Source: CAZRCZ01 sp964598765
GTDB lineage: Bacteria > Sumerlaeota > Sumerlaeia > MVZB01 > JAJFLK01
Assembly (NCBI GenBank): GCA_964598765.1
Contig: CAZRCZ010000014.1
Coordinates: 67,268 to 131,267 of the forward strand
Length of the DNA stretch: 64,000 nucleotides
Direction: 5' to 3'
The number at the start of each line of letters is the position of its first letter. Within the stretch, counting starts at the first letter, position 1. Below, piece by piece: positions 32,746 to 41,410 of the stretch. A model generated the notes under the pieces. That model was not told where the DNA came from. It made no database searches and saw only the letters and a program-made list of their open reading frames with translations. The position numbers and the translations under genes were made by a program.

Positions 32746-33711
32746 ATGAATCAAGCAAGGCTCGTGATCGAAGGCCGGGGGAATTGGAATCACACGCATC
32801 TGATCGGCGAGACGGCGCAACTCAAGATCGGGCGCGGATCCAAAAACGAATTGGACCTCAACGATCTTCACGCCTCCTCCCAACACGCGGTGATTACCCA
32901 GCGGGATGACGGCCACTACATCCGCGATCTTTCCAGCCGCAACGGAACGTTCGTCAACGGCGAGAAGGTCCAGGAGGAGCGCAAGCTGAGTCACGGCGAT
33001 CAAATCAAGGTCGGCGTCAGCAACATGACGTTCTTGATCGAATCGGAGGATTCCTTCGCGCCGACCACCCTGCTGAACGCCTCCACCAGCCGTCCCGCCC
33101 TCACCCCTTGGACCGAATCCGACGTTCGCTCCCGTCCTGAAAAGAGCACGGTGCAGGATTTGGAGAGAGAGTTGCGCGAATCGCAGGCCGCCTATCGCCG
33201 CCTCAAGACCAGCAACGAATTCCTCCGCGAGTTGGTCGGGCGTCCAAGTCCCCTGCACATGCTCGGTTCCGCCCTCCGATTCATGACCGTTCAGGTCGGC
33301 GCGGAAAACGGTTTCATCATGCAGATTGATCCCCGCGACAAAAAATGGACCGTCCGCGCGCGATTCGGCGAGATCGTGGATTGGTCGCCTCCGCCCGAGG
33401 GAGAAGAGGCGGTTCAACTGCCAATGAGCCTGACCGCCGTCGAGCAGGTCATTAAAACCGCCCAACCGGTCATATCCTTTCATACGCTCGAAGACCCGCG
33501 CTTCGATTCGGCCAAAAGCGTCAGCGCGCTCGGCATTCATTCCTGCCTTTGCCATCCGCTCTTGTCGGACGGAGCCGCCGTCGGCGTGACCTACGTGGAT
33601 CGGCGGATGAACCGCGAGCCGTTCAGCCGACGCGAGGAAGCCCTCTTTCAATCGCTCACCGAGGAATTGAACCGCATCCTTTATCCCGAACCGGGACCCA
33701 AGCCGGCGTGA
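32746..33711 (+). CDS. FHA-GAF domain signalling protein
   Basis: 321 residues. FHA domain at about 1-95 with IGRGSKNELDLND, SSQHAVI and SSRNGTFVNG, the phosphothreonine-binding loops. A linker with coiled-coil potential (VQDLERELRESQAAYRRLKTS in two parts) leads to a GAF domain (about 180-315) with ALRFMTVQVGAENGFI and CLCHPLLSDGAAVGVTYVDR. No catalytic output domain is attached, so it probably recruits a phosphorylated partner in response to a GAF ligand. ATG 32746 follows AAGGAAGG. Its stop overlaps the GTG start of the next gene by 4 bp, and that gene is similarly coupled to a glycosyltransferase gene. Confidence 0.88.
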   Translation: MNQARLVIEGRGNWNHTHLIGETAQLKIGRGSKNELDLNDLHASSQHAVITQRDDGHYIRDLSSRNGTFVNGEKVQEERKLSHGDQIKVGVSNMTFLIESEDSFAPTTLLNASTSRPALTPWTESDVRSRPEKSTVQDLERELRESQAAYRRLKTSNEFLRELVGRPSPLHMLGSALRFMTVQVGAENGFIMQIDPRDKKWTVRARFGEIVDWSPPPEGEEAVQLPMSLTAVEQVIKTAQPVISFHTLEDPRFDSAKSVSALGIHSCLCHPLLSDGAAVGVTYVDRRMNREPFSRREEALFQSLTEELNRILYPEPGPKPA

Positions 33712-34376
33712 CAGGTTTCTCCTTGAACGGATTCAAAATCGAGTGCGTCACCGGCGGTCCGTTTGCGACCAACGCTTATCTCATCGGCGACGAGGCGACG
33801 CGCAAGTGCGCCGTCGTTGATCCGGGTTATTACGCCGACGAGGAATGGGGACAAATCATTTGCAACGAAAATTGGACGCTGGATAAAATCATCTGCACGC
33901 ACGGCCACATTGACCACACTTGCGGCGTGGCGTCCTTGGCCCGCGCGTTTCCCGACGTCCCCGTGTTCATTCACCGTAACGACGCGCCGCTTCTGGAAGG
34001 GGGGAACGGTCAAGTCGCGCAGTTTCTTGGCCTGCCGGACTTCGAGCCCTTCAAGCCGACCGATTTCTTGGAGGAGGGAACGCCCGTCAGCATCGGTAAA
34101 TCCCAGTTTGATGTCCTTTTCGTTCCGGGGCATTGTCCGGGGCACGTCGCGCTTCTGAACGGCAGGACGCTCTTCGGCGGCGACGTCGTATTCCTTGGGA
34201 GCATTGGGCGGACCGATCTGCCCGGCGGCGATTATCAATTGCTTGCCGACTCCATCGCACAAAAAATCATGACGCTCCCCGACGAGACGGTGATTTATCC
34301 CGGCCACGGTCCCATCACGACCGTCGGCGCGGAACGGCTCACGAATCCTTACATCGTCCAAATGATCGGCGGGTGA
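33708..34376 (+). CDS. Metallo-beta-lactamase fold hydrolase (glyoxalase II-like)
   Basis: 222 residues. The di-metal ligands are THGHIDHTCG (about 64-73), GHCPGH (His, about 141), FGGDVVF (Asp) and IYPGHGP (His). This is the small MBL-fold group that includes glyoxalase II-like thioester hydrolases. GTG at 33708 is chosen because the GTGA overlap with the upstream FHA-GAF stop codon is typical of coupled genes and because a longer frame would translate antisense to nothing recognisable. Substrate unknown. Confidence 0.88.
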   Translation: MTGFSLNGFKIECVTGGPFATNAYLIGDEATRKCAVVDPGYYADEEWGQIICNENWTLDKIICTHGHIDHTCGVASLARAFPDVPVFIHRNDAPLLEGGNGQVAQFLGLPDFEPFKPTDFLEEGTPVSIGKSQFDVLFVPGHCPGHVALLNGRTLFGGDVVFLGSIGRTDLPGGDYQLLADSIAQKIMTLPDETVIYPGHGPITTVGAERLTNPYIVQMIGG

Positions 34377-34393
34377 TTTCCGCGCGAAATTCG

Positions 34394-35323
34394 ATGGAAT
34401 ACGGCGCGATCATCGCCAACTGGAACGGATCGGGTTACATCGAGCGTTGTTTGGGATCGGTTTTGGCCGCGGCGCGGCGAAGTCCGGCTCCCCTTCATTT
34501 GCTCGTCGTTGACGACGCCAGCACGGACGACTCTCCCCAAAAAATCGCCACGCTGTTCCCTTCCATTCAACTTCTTCGATTGCCTGTCAACGTGGGCTTT
34601 GGTCAGGCAGTCAACGAGGCGATGAGAACTCTTTCGACGCCGTGGGTTTTCATTCTCAACAACGATCTCGCCCTCCGGACTGATTTTTTTGAGCGATTGA
34701 TCGAGACCTGCAAATCGCTTGGCGGTTCCGACCTGTTTGCCATCGGCGCGAAGACGCTCCAATGGGAATCCCATGAGCCAAACCACGCCGGAATGCGCGC
34801 CCGGTGGAAAGAAAGGATGATCGTTCAGGAAGGCTTTGACACGGATGAACTAACCCCGACCGATTTCATCCAAGGCGGAAGTTGCCTCGTGGACCGGGAA
34901 AAGTTCCTCGCCTTGGAAGGATTTTGCCCGATTTATCATCCCGGGTATTGGGAGGATTACGATCTTGCGTATCAGGCGCGGCGGCACGGTTGGAAAAATT
35001 ATTATGAGCCGCGCGCGGTCGCTTACCATTGGGGCAAACGCTCCATGCGCGCCCTGCTCGGCGATTATCGCCTTTCTCTCACGATTAAGCGCAATCATCT
35101 CCTTTTCAATTGGGTGAATCTGGCCGACAAGGGGTTGCTCGTCCGCCACCTGACCGGATTGGGAGGATTGATGCTGAGAGAGGAGCCATTCGAATCGGAG
35201 TCAACGGCTTCATGGAGCCGCGCCTTTTTTTCCGCGCTGACTAAGCTTCCGTCCGCGCTTCGTTTCCTGCGTACACGACTCCCAATCCGTGACTTTTCGG
35301 GCCGGGAAATTTCTACTCGGTGA
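34394..35323 (+). CDS. Family 2 glycosyltransferase (rhamnosyltransferase-like)
   Basis: 309 residues. GT-A fold features: YGAIIANWNGSGYIERC at the start, VVDDASTDDS (nucleotide-sugar Asp), NVGFGQAVNEAM, the DxD-like FILNNDLAL, FIQGGSCLVDR, and GYWEDYDLAYQARRHG with the ED pair common in rhamnosyltransferase-like GT2s. ATG 34394 is used; an in-frame GTG at 34373 overlaps the upstream stop (GTGA) and is an alternative. It transfers a sugar in glycan or lipid synthesis; acceptor unknown. The last ~34 codons recur after the assembly gap. Confidence 0.87.
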   Translation: MEYGAIIANWNGSGYIERCLGSVLAAARRSPAPLHLLVVDDASTDDSPQKIATLFPSIQLLRLPVNVGFGQAVNEAMRTLSTPWVFILNNDLALRTDFFERLIETCKSLGGSDLFAIGAKTLQWESHEPNHAGMRARWKERMIVQEGFDTDELTPTDFIQGGSCLVDREKFLALEGFCPIYHPGYWEDYDLAYQARRHGWKNYYEPRAVAYHWGKRSMRALLGDYRLSLTIKRNHLLFNWVNLADKGLLVRHLTGLGGLMLREEPFESESTASWSRAFFSALTKLPSALRFLRTRLPIRDFSGREISTR

Positions 35324-35359
35324 GAGACGCCAGCGCATCACTTCCGCAGTCAATCTGTG

Positions 35360-35369
35360 NNNNNNNNNN
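35360..35369. other. Assembly gap (10 N)
   Basis: Ten undetermined bases join two contigs. The flanking sequences are about 80% alike at a 165-bp offset, so the join may hide missing DNA. Confidence 0.98.
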
Positions 35370-35371
35370 CT

Positions 35372-35488
35372 CCTTCTGGGGCCCGGGCTTTATTTTCCGC
35401 GCTGACGAAGCTTCCCCTGCAATTACGTAGGCGCCGACAACGCCTCCCAATCCGTGACATTTCGGATCGGGAAATTCTGACTCCGTGA
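35372..35488 (+). pseudogene. C-terminal tail of a second glycosyltransferase gene
   Basis: The frame after the gap reads PSGARALFSALTKLP, then RLPIRDISDREILTP and a stop; the intact gene upstream ends SRAFFSALTKLP ... RLPIRDFSGREISTR. The resemblance is at the protein level, in frame and ends at the same point. So this is the tail of a tandem paralogue whose body is either deleted or lost in the 10-N gap. Marked as a pseudogene because only ~38 codons are present in this assembly. Confidence 0.7.
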
Positions 35489-35885
35489 GAGAAACCTGCC
35501 CTTCACTGCCGCTTCGAAAATGTTCCCGATACAATCCGTTCCGCCCCCAAGGATTTTTTCAAAGTCTGCGAGTCGGCCTCTTCTCTTAGCCCGCTCCGGC
35601 GGGATCCCCCTTGTCCCACATGAGAGCGCAATCGGCGTCCCGGCGCGAGCAAGCCGCCGCCCTCCACACTCGGAATCTGATAAAGGCGTACCCTTTCGCA
35701 TGTCCGACGAATTCCGCAACCCCGTTAAGGTCGGGAGGATGTGGCCGGTGTCCCAAGGTAGCCTCGCACTGCTCGATGGCCATGGACTTGGCTCCGGTGC
35801 GCGGTCGGTCTCCGCATGGTCCACGGCGTCGCTTTCCATCGGAAAAGTGAAATGCGCCCTCCTAAAAATAGTTTTATTTCCATTC
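35489..35885. other. Gene-free region before the ribosomal cluster
   Basis: About 400 bp. Contains a degenerate AGGTAGCCTCGCACTGCTCG unit (about 35758), of the family at 32459 and 25530. No credible gene or RNA recognised. Confidence 0.5.
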
Positions 35886-35913
35886 TTGACTTGTTCTTTG
35901 TGGGGAGTATAAT
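35886..35913 (+). promoter_or_regulatory. Sigma70-type promoter for the S10 cluster
   Basis: TTGACT (35886-35891), 16-base spacer, TATAAT (35908-35913). It faces rpsJ and would give a leader of about 300 nt. The leader has no ORF with a good start and no structure I can assign. No other promoter this good was seen before rpsJ. Confidence 0.6.
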
Positions 35914-36219
35914 GCCAAGGTTTGTTGCTTATCTCCAAGCGGAGCGGCGGGAAGTTGTGAAGCTCGGTGTTGAGGCAATAAGCGTGGTCGGGACAAGTCC
36001 TTTTGAACGTTTTTTCCTACTGAATGGAAAACGGATTTGTCGGCGACCGGACGCCTGAAGATTCTTAATTCAGAATTTTTTATCGGGCGATGTCACGAGG
36101 GAAACGGGTGAAGAATCGCCCCGATCCCGGTTGCGGAAACCCCAAGGAATCCGCCCAATCGGGAGTGGGGAGAATACGCGGATCGTCAAGGCGATCCGGA
36201 AACTGGAACGAAACGAAAC

Positions 36220-36531
36220 ATGGCGCAACAGCGAATCAGAATCCACTTCAAGGCGTTTGACCATCGTTTGCTCGATCAATCGGTTGGCGACATCGTGGAC
36301 ACCGCGCGCCGAACCGGAGCCAAAATCGCCGGACCCGTCCCCCTTCCGACCCGCATCTCCAAATACACGGTCCTCCGTTCCCCGCACGTTGACAAGAAAT
36401 CGCGCGAACAATTTGAAATGCGGCGGCACAAACGCCTCGTGGACATTTTGGATCCCAGTCAAAAAACCTTGGACGCCCTGACCGAGCTCGATCTCCCCGC
36501 CGGCGTCCACGTCGAAATCAAGCTGGTGTAA
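36220..36531 (+). CDS. rpsJ: 30S ribosomal protein S10
   Basis: 103 residues, normal length. IRIHFKAFDHRLLDQS at the start and GPVPLPTRISKYTVLRSPHV in the loop that reaches the 30S head are standard. It also takes part in transcription antitermination as NusE. First gene of the S10-spc-alpha run; no rpsL, rpsG, fusA or tuf precedes it in this window. The start is the only in-frame ATG near a weak GAACGAAAC leader. Confidence 0.98.
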   Translation: MAQQRIRIHFKAFDHRLLDQSVGDIVDTARRTGAKIAGPVPLPTRISKYTVLRSPHVDKKSREQFEMRRHKRLVDILDPSQKTLDALTELDLPAGVHVEIKLV

Positions 36532-36555
36532 AGGGGACGCAAAGGGGAATTCATC

Positions 36556-37227
36556 ATGTCGCTCGGCTTAATCGGAAAGAAAATCGGCATGACCCGCCTC
36601 TTCAGCGAGGCCGGATCGGTGATCCCCGTCACCATCGTCCAAGCCGGACCTTGTCCCGTCCTGCAAGTCAAACGCCAAGCGACCGACGGCTACACGGCCA
36701 TTCAATTAGGTTTCGATTCCAAGGAAGAACGCAAAGCCACCAAAGCAGAAATCGGCCATTTTAAGAAATCGGGCGGTTCTCCCCTTCGGATGGTGCGGGA
36801 ATTTCGCACCGAGGACGTCGAGCCGTTTCCGGTCGGCGGCAAGGTGGACGTCGGCATTTTCGAGGTCGGCGAGAAAGTTGACGTGACCGGCGTTTCCAAG
36901 GGTCGCGGATTTGCAAGTTTGATCAAACGCTGGTCCACGACGCGCGGTCCCGAAACGCACGGTTCCATGTATCATCGTCGCCCGGGTTCGATGGGTGGCT
37001 CCTCCGATCCCTCCCGCTCATGGAAGGGCAAACATTTGTCCGGACACATGGGGAGCGAGCGGTGCACGGCCCAAAATCTGAAGGTCGTCCGCGTGGACAA
37101 GGACAAAAATCTGCTGGCTCTGTGCGGGGCCGTTCCCGGATTCAACGGCGGATACGTATTGATTTCCAAAAGTCTGAAGGACGCCAAGCGCAAGGCCGCG
37201 CGGGCCGCCAAGGGAGCCGCTAAGTAG
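36556..37227 (+). CDS. rplC: 50S ribosomal protein L3
   Basis: 223 residues. GLIGKKIGMTRLFSEAG opens the protein, and the long loop that reaches the peptidyl transferase centre is seen in THGSMYHRRPGSMGGSSDP (about 136-154). GGGGAA precedes the ATG. A Lys/Ala-rich tail (KAARAAKGAAK) extends it slightly. Two bases separate its stop from rplD. Confidence 0.98.
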   Translation: MSLGLIGKKIGMTRLFSEAGSVIPVTIVQAGPCPVLQVKRQATDGYTAIQLGFDSKEERKATKAEIGHFKKSGGSPLRMVREFRTEDVEPFPVGGKVDVGIFEVGEKVDVTGVSKGRGFASLIKRWSTTRGPETHGSMYHRRPGSMGGSSDPSRSWKGKHLSGHMGSERCTAQNLKVVRVDKDKNLLALCGAVPGFNGGYVLISKSLKDAKRKAARAAKGAAK

Positions 37228-37229
37228 CC

Positions 37230-37853
37230 ATGGCAAACCTGAAGATCAGAACATCCGAAGGATCGGAAGCGGGCGTCTTGGAATTGAAGGATTCGGTTTT
37301 TGGCGTCGAGCCGAGCGAAACCGACGTCCGTTCGGCGTTGAATCAATATCTTGCCAATCAGCGCAGGGGCACGCATTCGACCAAAACCCGAGGCATGGTC
37401 AGCGGCGGCGGTCGCAAACCGTGGAAGCAAAAGGGAACCGGACGCGCCCGACAAGGCTCGATCCGCGCCCCGCAATGGCGCGGCGGCGCAATCATTTTCG
37501 GTCCCTCGCCACGAGACTATTCTTATCACGTCAATCGGCGTGTTCGTCAAAACGCCCTGAAATCGGCGCTTTCCGAGTTGGTTCGCGGCGGACGGGTTCT
37601 GCCCGTCGAGAATTTCGGTTTGCAGGAACCCAAGACCAAAAAGGTCGCCGGTGTCCTGCGCGCCTTGGGAGTTAACGGTTCGGTTCTGCTTCTCACCGAT
37701 CCGGCGGAGCGCGACCTTCTTCGCTCGGCCCGCAATCTGGCCAACGTGGATTGCGTCAGTGTCGAAAGCCCCAACATTTACGATCTCCTGACGCACGATT
37801 ATTTGGTCGCCACGCCGGGAACGCTCAAACGGTTGGAAGGGCGCTTCGCATGA
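37230..37853 (+). CDS. rplD: 50S ribosomal protein L4
   Basis: 207 residues. The extended exit-tunnel loop is visible as GTHSTKTRGMVSGGGRKPWKQ in two parts and KGTGRARQGSIRAPQWRGG-type sequence (about 48-88). In some bacteria L4 also represses its own operon; nothing here shows this. Its stop overlaps the rplW start by 4 bp. Confidence 0.98.
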   Translation: MANLKIRTSEGSEAGVLELKDSVFGVEPSETDVRSALNQYLANQRRGTHSTKTRGMVSGGGRKPWKQKGTGRARQGSIRAPQWRGGAIIFGPSPRDYSYHVNRRVRQNALKSALSELVRGGRVLPVENFGLQEPKTKKVAGVLRALGVNGSVLLLTDPAERDLLRSARNLANVDCVSVESPNIYDLLTHDYLVATPGTLKRLEGRFA

Positions 37854-38140
37854 GCCGTCATCCCTACGACATTCTGGTCCGGCCCCTGTTGACCGAGCGC
37901 GCATCGGATGGGACGGGCTTGCCGAACAAGAAATACTTTTTCAAGGTTGCGCTGGACAGCAACAAGGTGCAAATCCGCCGCGCGGTCGAATCCGCCTTCG
38001 GCGTCAAGGTCATTCGCGTCAACACCTCGCGCGTCGAGGGAAAGCGCAAGCGGTTGCGCCAACGGCAAGAGGGAAAACGGGCGGACTGGAAAAAAGCCAT
38101 CGTCACTCTCGCTCCCGGCCAAGAGATCAATTTGATATAG
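37850..38140 (+). CDS. rplW: 50S ribosomal protein L23
   Basis: 96 residues. YDILVRPLLTERAS and the GVKVIRVNTSRVEGKRKR segment match L23, which sits at the tunnel exit and contacts trigger factor and SRP. The ATG at 37850 overlaps the rplD stop (ATGA) and gives the usual length; an upstream in-frame start would run through rplD. Confidence 0.97.
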   Translation: MSRHPYDILVRPLLTERASDGTGLPNKKYFFKVALDSNKVQIRRAVESAFGVKVIRVNTSRVEGKRKRLRQRQEGKRADWKKAIVTLAPGQEINLI

Positions 38141-38167
38141 GAAACCAACGGCAAACGAAACAAGCTC

Positions 38168-38995
38168 ATGGGCATTAAAACTTTCGAACCCTTTACTCCC
38201 TCGCGCCGTCAGATGACGACGCTGGTCCGGGATGAAATCACCCGCGACACGCCGGAGAAGTCGCTTCTTGTTTCCAAGCGGGGACGCGGAGGGCGAAACA
38301 ATCTGGGGCGGGTCACCCTGCGGTTCCGTGGGGGCGGACACAAGCGGGCCTTCCGGCTCGTGGATTTCCGTCGCGTCAAGGACGGCATCCCTGCGACCGT
38401 GGCCTCGGTCGAGTATGATCCCAATCGCTCGGCCTACATCGCCCTTTTGAATTACTCCGACGGCGAAAAGAGCTACATCGTCGCTCCGATCGGGCTTCGA
38501 CCCGGCCAGAAGGTCGTCTCCGGTCCGGAAGCCGAAATCGCCAGCGGCAATGTCCTGCCGCTCCGCAATATCCCGGTAGGAACGACCGTTTGTTGCGTCG
38601 AGATGACCCCCGGCAAGGGAGCGCAACTCGGCAAAAGCGCGGGCGCGGGCATTCAACTCATGGCCAAGGAGGGGGATTGGGCGACGCTCCGTCTTCCTTC
38701 CAGCGAGGTCCGCATGGTGGACATCAATTGCCGGGCCATGATCGGACAGGTCGGCAACACGGACCATGAGAACGTCGCGATCGGCAAGGCGGGGCGCAAG
38801 CGCTGGATGGGCAAGCGTCCGCACAATCGGGGCGTGGCCATGAATCCCATTGATCACCCGATGGGGGGCGGCGAAGGCAAAACGTCCGGCGGACGTAATC
38901 CGTGCTCGCCGTGGGGACAACTTTCCAAGGGTCTCAAGACCCGCAACCCGCGCCGATTAAGCAACTCGCTGATTCTGCGGAGAAGGAAGAAGTAA
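38168..38995 (+). CDS. rplB: 50S ribosomal protein L2
   Basis: 275 residues, normal. RGRGGRNNLGRVTLRFRGGG and the C-terminal MNPIDHPMGGGEGKTSGGRN region near the peptidyl transferase centre (with the conserved His) are present. One of the most conserved proteins of the 50S subunit. Two bases separate it from rpsS. Confidence 0.98.
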   Translation: MGIKTFEPFTPSRRQMTTLVRDEITRDTPEKSLLVSKRGRGGRNNLGRVTLRFRGGGHKRAFRLVDFRRVKDGIPATVASVEYDPNRSAYIALLNYSDGEKSYIVAPIGLRPGQKVVSGPEAEIASGNVLPLRNIPVGTTVCCVEMTPGKGAQLGKSAGAGIQLMAKEGDWATLRLPSSEVRMVDINCRAMIGQVGNTDHENVAIGKAGRKRWMGKRPHNRGVAMNPIDHPMGGGEGKTSGGRNPCSPWGQLSKGLKTRNPRRLSNSLILRRRKK

Positions 38996-38997
38996 CG

Positions 38998-39321
38998 ATG
39001 CCCCGGAGTTTGAAAAAAGGCCCCTACGTGGATCTCAAGCTGTCGGAAAAAATCCGGCGTCTGAATAATTTGGGGGAAAAACGGGTCGTCAAGACGTGGT
39101 CGCGCCGTTCGATGATCACCCCCGACATGGTTTCGCACACCTTGGCGGTCCACAACGGCAAGATGTTCATGACGATCTACATTGATGAGAACATGGTTGG
39201 TCACAAGCTGGGCGAATTCGCGCCCACCCGAATCTTTAAGGTGCACGGCGGAAAGAAATCGGCCGCACCGGCTCCGGGCGCCGGACCCGCTCCGGCCGTC
39301 GCCGCGCCGCCGCCCAAATGA
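38998..39321 (+). CDS. rpsS: 30S ribosomal protein S19 with Ala/Pro tail
   Basis: 107 residues; the usual length is near 92. MPRSLKKGPYVDLKL and SRRSMITPDMVSHTLAVHNG are standard, and GHKLGEFAPTRIFKVHGGKK ends the normal part. A tail of about 18 Ala/Pro residues follows (SAAPAPGAGPAPAVAAPPPK), probably disordered on the 30S head. The start at 38998 follows the rplB stop directly. Confidence 0.97.
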   Translation: MPRSLKKGPYVDLKLSEKIRRLNNLGEKRVVKTWSRRSMITPDMVSHTLAVHNGKMFMTIYIDENMVGHKLGEFAPTRIFKVHGGKKSAAPAPGAGPAPAVAAPPPK

Positions 39322-39344
39322 GTTGAAACGGAGAATTTGGGATC

Positions 39345-39773
39345 ATGTCCAGAGCCAGATTTGGAGCTAAACCGGTGTTGGGGGATTGGGTTTCCCGCGC
39401 GAAGGTTCGCTATTATCCCGTGGGACCGCGCAAGGTCCGCCAAGTGGCGGATTTGGTTCGCGGGTTGACGGTCAAGGCGGCTCAAGACCAACTGGCGGCG
39501 ATTCACAAGCCGTCGGGCGCGCCGATCATCAGCCGCGCCCTGAAGTCGGCTTTTTGCAACGCCAATCAGTCCGCTCCGGAAGGCACCAATTACGAGCCGG
39601 AGAATTTGGTCATCGGAACAATTGACGTGGACGGCGGACCGATTGCTTACCGATTCCACCCGATGCCGATGGGACGGGCGGGAAAAATTCGCAAGCGGAG
39701 TTGCCACTTGACGATTGAGTTGTATGAGCCGCTCCACCGCACGTTGCAGAAGTCGCGGCAACCGGAGGCATGA
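39345..39773 (+). CDS. rplV: 50S ribosomal protein L22
   Basis: 142 residues. AKVRYYPVGPRKVRQVADLV at the start of the core and the tunnel hairpin region with PMPMGRAGKIRKRSCHLTIE are as expected. An N-terminal extension of about 20 residues precedes the core. It contacts 23S rRNA and lines the exit tunnel. Start by ATG 39345. Confidence 0.97.
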   Translation: MSRARFGAKPVLGDWVSRAKVRYYPVGPRKVRQVADLVRGLTVKAAQDQLAAIHKPSGAPIISRALKSAFCNANQSAPEGTNYEPENLVIGTIDVDGGPIAYRFHPMPMGRAGKIRKRSCHLTIELYEPLHRTLQKSRQPEA

Positions 39774-39783
39774 CGAGGCAAAC

Positions 39784-40461
39784 ATGGGTCAGAAAATCAA
39801 TCCAATCGGCTTGAGGCTCGGCATTACCCGCGCGACCGAATCGCGCTGGTATGCCCAAGGCAGGCAGTTCAATGAATTCCTGCACGAGGACATCGCCCTG
39901 CGCAAGGAGATCAAGAAGAAGTATTTCCACGCCGGCATTGCGCGCGTTGACATCGAGCGCGCGGGCAACCGATGCAAGATCACGATCTCCACGGCGCGTC
40001 CGGGCATCATCATCGGCCCCAAGGGGACCGAAATCGAAGCCCTGCGCCAGCAGTTGGAGAAGAAAACCGGCAGAACGGTTCTCATCAACATCGAGGAGAC
40101 GAAACGGAGCGAGACTTCGGCGCAGTTGGTCGCCGAGAACGTCGCTAGCCAACTTCAACGCCGGATCGGTTTCCGCCGAGCCATGAAAAAGGTTCTTCAG
40201 GGAACCATGGACGCCGGAGCGCAGGGAGTTCGGATTTCCTGCAACGGGCGGCTGGCCGGAGCCGAGCTTGCCCGCTACGAGTGGTATCGCCGGGGACGGG
40301 TCCCGCTTCACACCCTTCGCGCCGACATTGACTACGGCATTGCCGAGGCCAACACGAAATTCGGGGTCATCGGGATCAAGGTTTGGATTTTCAAAGGGGA
40401 AGTCTTCGGCGGAAAGAAGCCGGTCCCGACCAAGGCAAAGGGGGCGGCGTTGCCCGCGTGA
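39784..40461 (+). CDS. rpsC: 30S ribosomal protein S3
   Basis: 225 residues. MGQKINPIGLRLGITRATES, a KH domain with ISTARPGIIIGPKGTEIEAL, and GRLAGAELARYEWYRRGRVP mark S3, which forms part of the mRNA entry helicase with S4 and S5. The ATG at 39784 is required for the standard N-terminus; an earlier in-frame start would overlap rplV. Confidence 0.98.
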   Translation: MGQKINPIGLRLGITRATESRWYAQGRQFNEFLHEDIALRKEIKKKYFHAGIARVDIERAGNRCKITISTARPGIIIGPKGTEIEALRQQLEKKTGRTVLINIEETKRSETSAQLVAENVASQLQRRIGFRRAMKKVLQGTMDAGAQGVRISCNGRLAGAELARYEWYRRGRVPLHTLRADIDYGIAEANTKFGVIGIKVWIFKGEVFGGKKPVPTKAKGAALPA

Positions 40462-40469
40462 TCTGACCC

Positions 40470-40883
40470 ATGTTGTTGCCCAAGCGAGTCAAACACCGCA
40501 AGGTTCAAAAGGGAAAGCGCCGGGGGAAGGCGGATCGCGGATGCGATTTGCATTTCGGCGAATTCGCCTTGAAGGCGATGGAATGCGGCTGGATGACCAA
40601 TCGGCAGATCGAGGCGGCCCGCGTCGCCATCATGCGCCACCTCAAGCGGGTGGGCAAGCTTTGGATCACCGTGTTTCCGGACAAACCCCTCACCGTCAAG
40701 CCCGCCGAGACCCGCATGGGCAAGGGGAAGGGAAATCCGGAGCATTGGGTCGCCGTGATCAAGCCGGGCAGGATTTTGTTTGAGGTGGACGGCGTGCCGG
40801 AGGCGACCGCGCGCGAGGCGATGGTCTTGGCGCAACACAAACTCCCCTTCAAGACGCGCATCACGCGGCGCAGGGAAATTTGA
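40470..40883 (+). CDS. rplP: 50S ribosomal protein L16
   Basis: 137 residues, normal. MLLPKRVKHRKVQKGKRRGK, the FGEFALKAMECGWMTNRQIE segment and MGKGKGNPEHWVAVIKPGRI are diagnostic. It sits near the A-site tRNA elbow. The ATG lies 8 bp after rpsC. Confidence 0.98.
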   Translation: MLLPKRVKHRKVQKGKRRGKADRGCDLHFGEFALKAMECGWMTNRQIEAARVAIMRHLKRVGKLWITVFPDKPLTVKPAETRMGKGKGNPEHWVAVIKPGRILFEVDGVPEATAREAMVLAQHKLPFKTRITRRREI

Positions 40884-40911
40884 GCGGAGCGAGCAACGGA
40901 GTTAAAGGGCG

Positions 40912-41112
40912 ATGAAGAGCAAATACGCCGGAATGAGCGCGGAGGACTTGTTGAACGAGGAGAGCCAATTGCGAACCTCGCTTTTCAATCTCCGCGTCCA
41001 GAACACGACCAAGGCGTTGGAAAACACGGCCAAAATCCGCCAGACGCGCAGGGAGTTGGCGCGCCTGCTGACCGCCAAGCGTGCCGCGGAATTGCAAGGC
41101 CAAGCCAAGTAG
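40912..41112 (+). CDS. rpmC: 50S ribosomal protein L29
   Basis: 66 residues. SAEDLLNEESQLRTSLFNLR and the second helix TAKIRQTRRELARLLTAKR form the expected helical hairpin. It contacts L23 at the tunnel exit. Normal length. Confidence 0.96.
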   Translation: MKSKYAGMSAEDLLNEESQLRTSLFNLRVQNTTKALENTAKIRQTRRELARLLTAKRAAELQGQAK

Positions 41113-41122
41113 GAACGTGACC

Positions 41123-41395
41123 ATGACCGAAGAAAAGAACAGCGAACGCGGCGAAAGAAAAGAACAAAGCGGAACCGTGATCAGCAACAAAATGCAATCC
41201 ACGGTGGTCGTCAGGGTGGAGCGTCTTTTCTCGCATCCCCGCTACAAGAAATACATCCGACGCCGCAAGAATTTCTACGCGCACGACGAGAAGAACCGGT
41301 GCAAGATCGGCGACACCGTTCGGATCGTCGAGACCCGCCCGCTCTCCAAGACCAAACGTTGGCGTGTCGCGGCGATTTTGGAAAGGGCGAAATAA
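41123..41395 (+). CDS. rpsQ: 30S ribosomal protein S17
   Basis: 90 residues. SGTVISNKMQSTVVVRVERL, a HPRYKKYIRRRKNFYAHDE segment and IVETRPLSKTKRWRVAAIL show S17. The N-terminal ~15 residues are a charged extension (TEEKNSERGERKEQ). The start at 41123 avoids overlap with rpmC. Confidence 0.97.
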   Translation: MTEEKNSERGERKEQSGTVISNKMQSTVVVRVERLFSHPRYKKYIRRRKNFYAHDEKNRCKIGDTVRIVETRPLSKTKRWRVAAILERAK

Positions 41396-41410
41396 CGGGA
41401 ATCCGCAACC

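Noticed and set aside
35912..36058. 48-codon ORF ahead of rpsJ
   Set aside because: Its ATG overlaps the -10 box of the best promoter, there is no Shine-Dalgarno, and the peptide has no recognisable feature.
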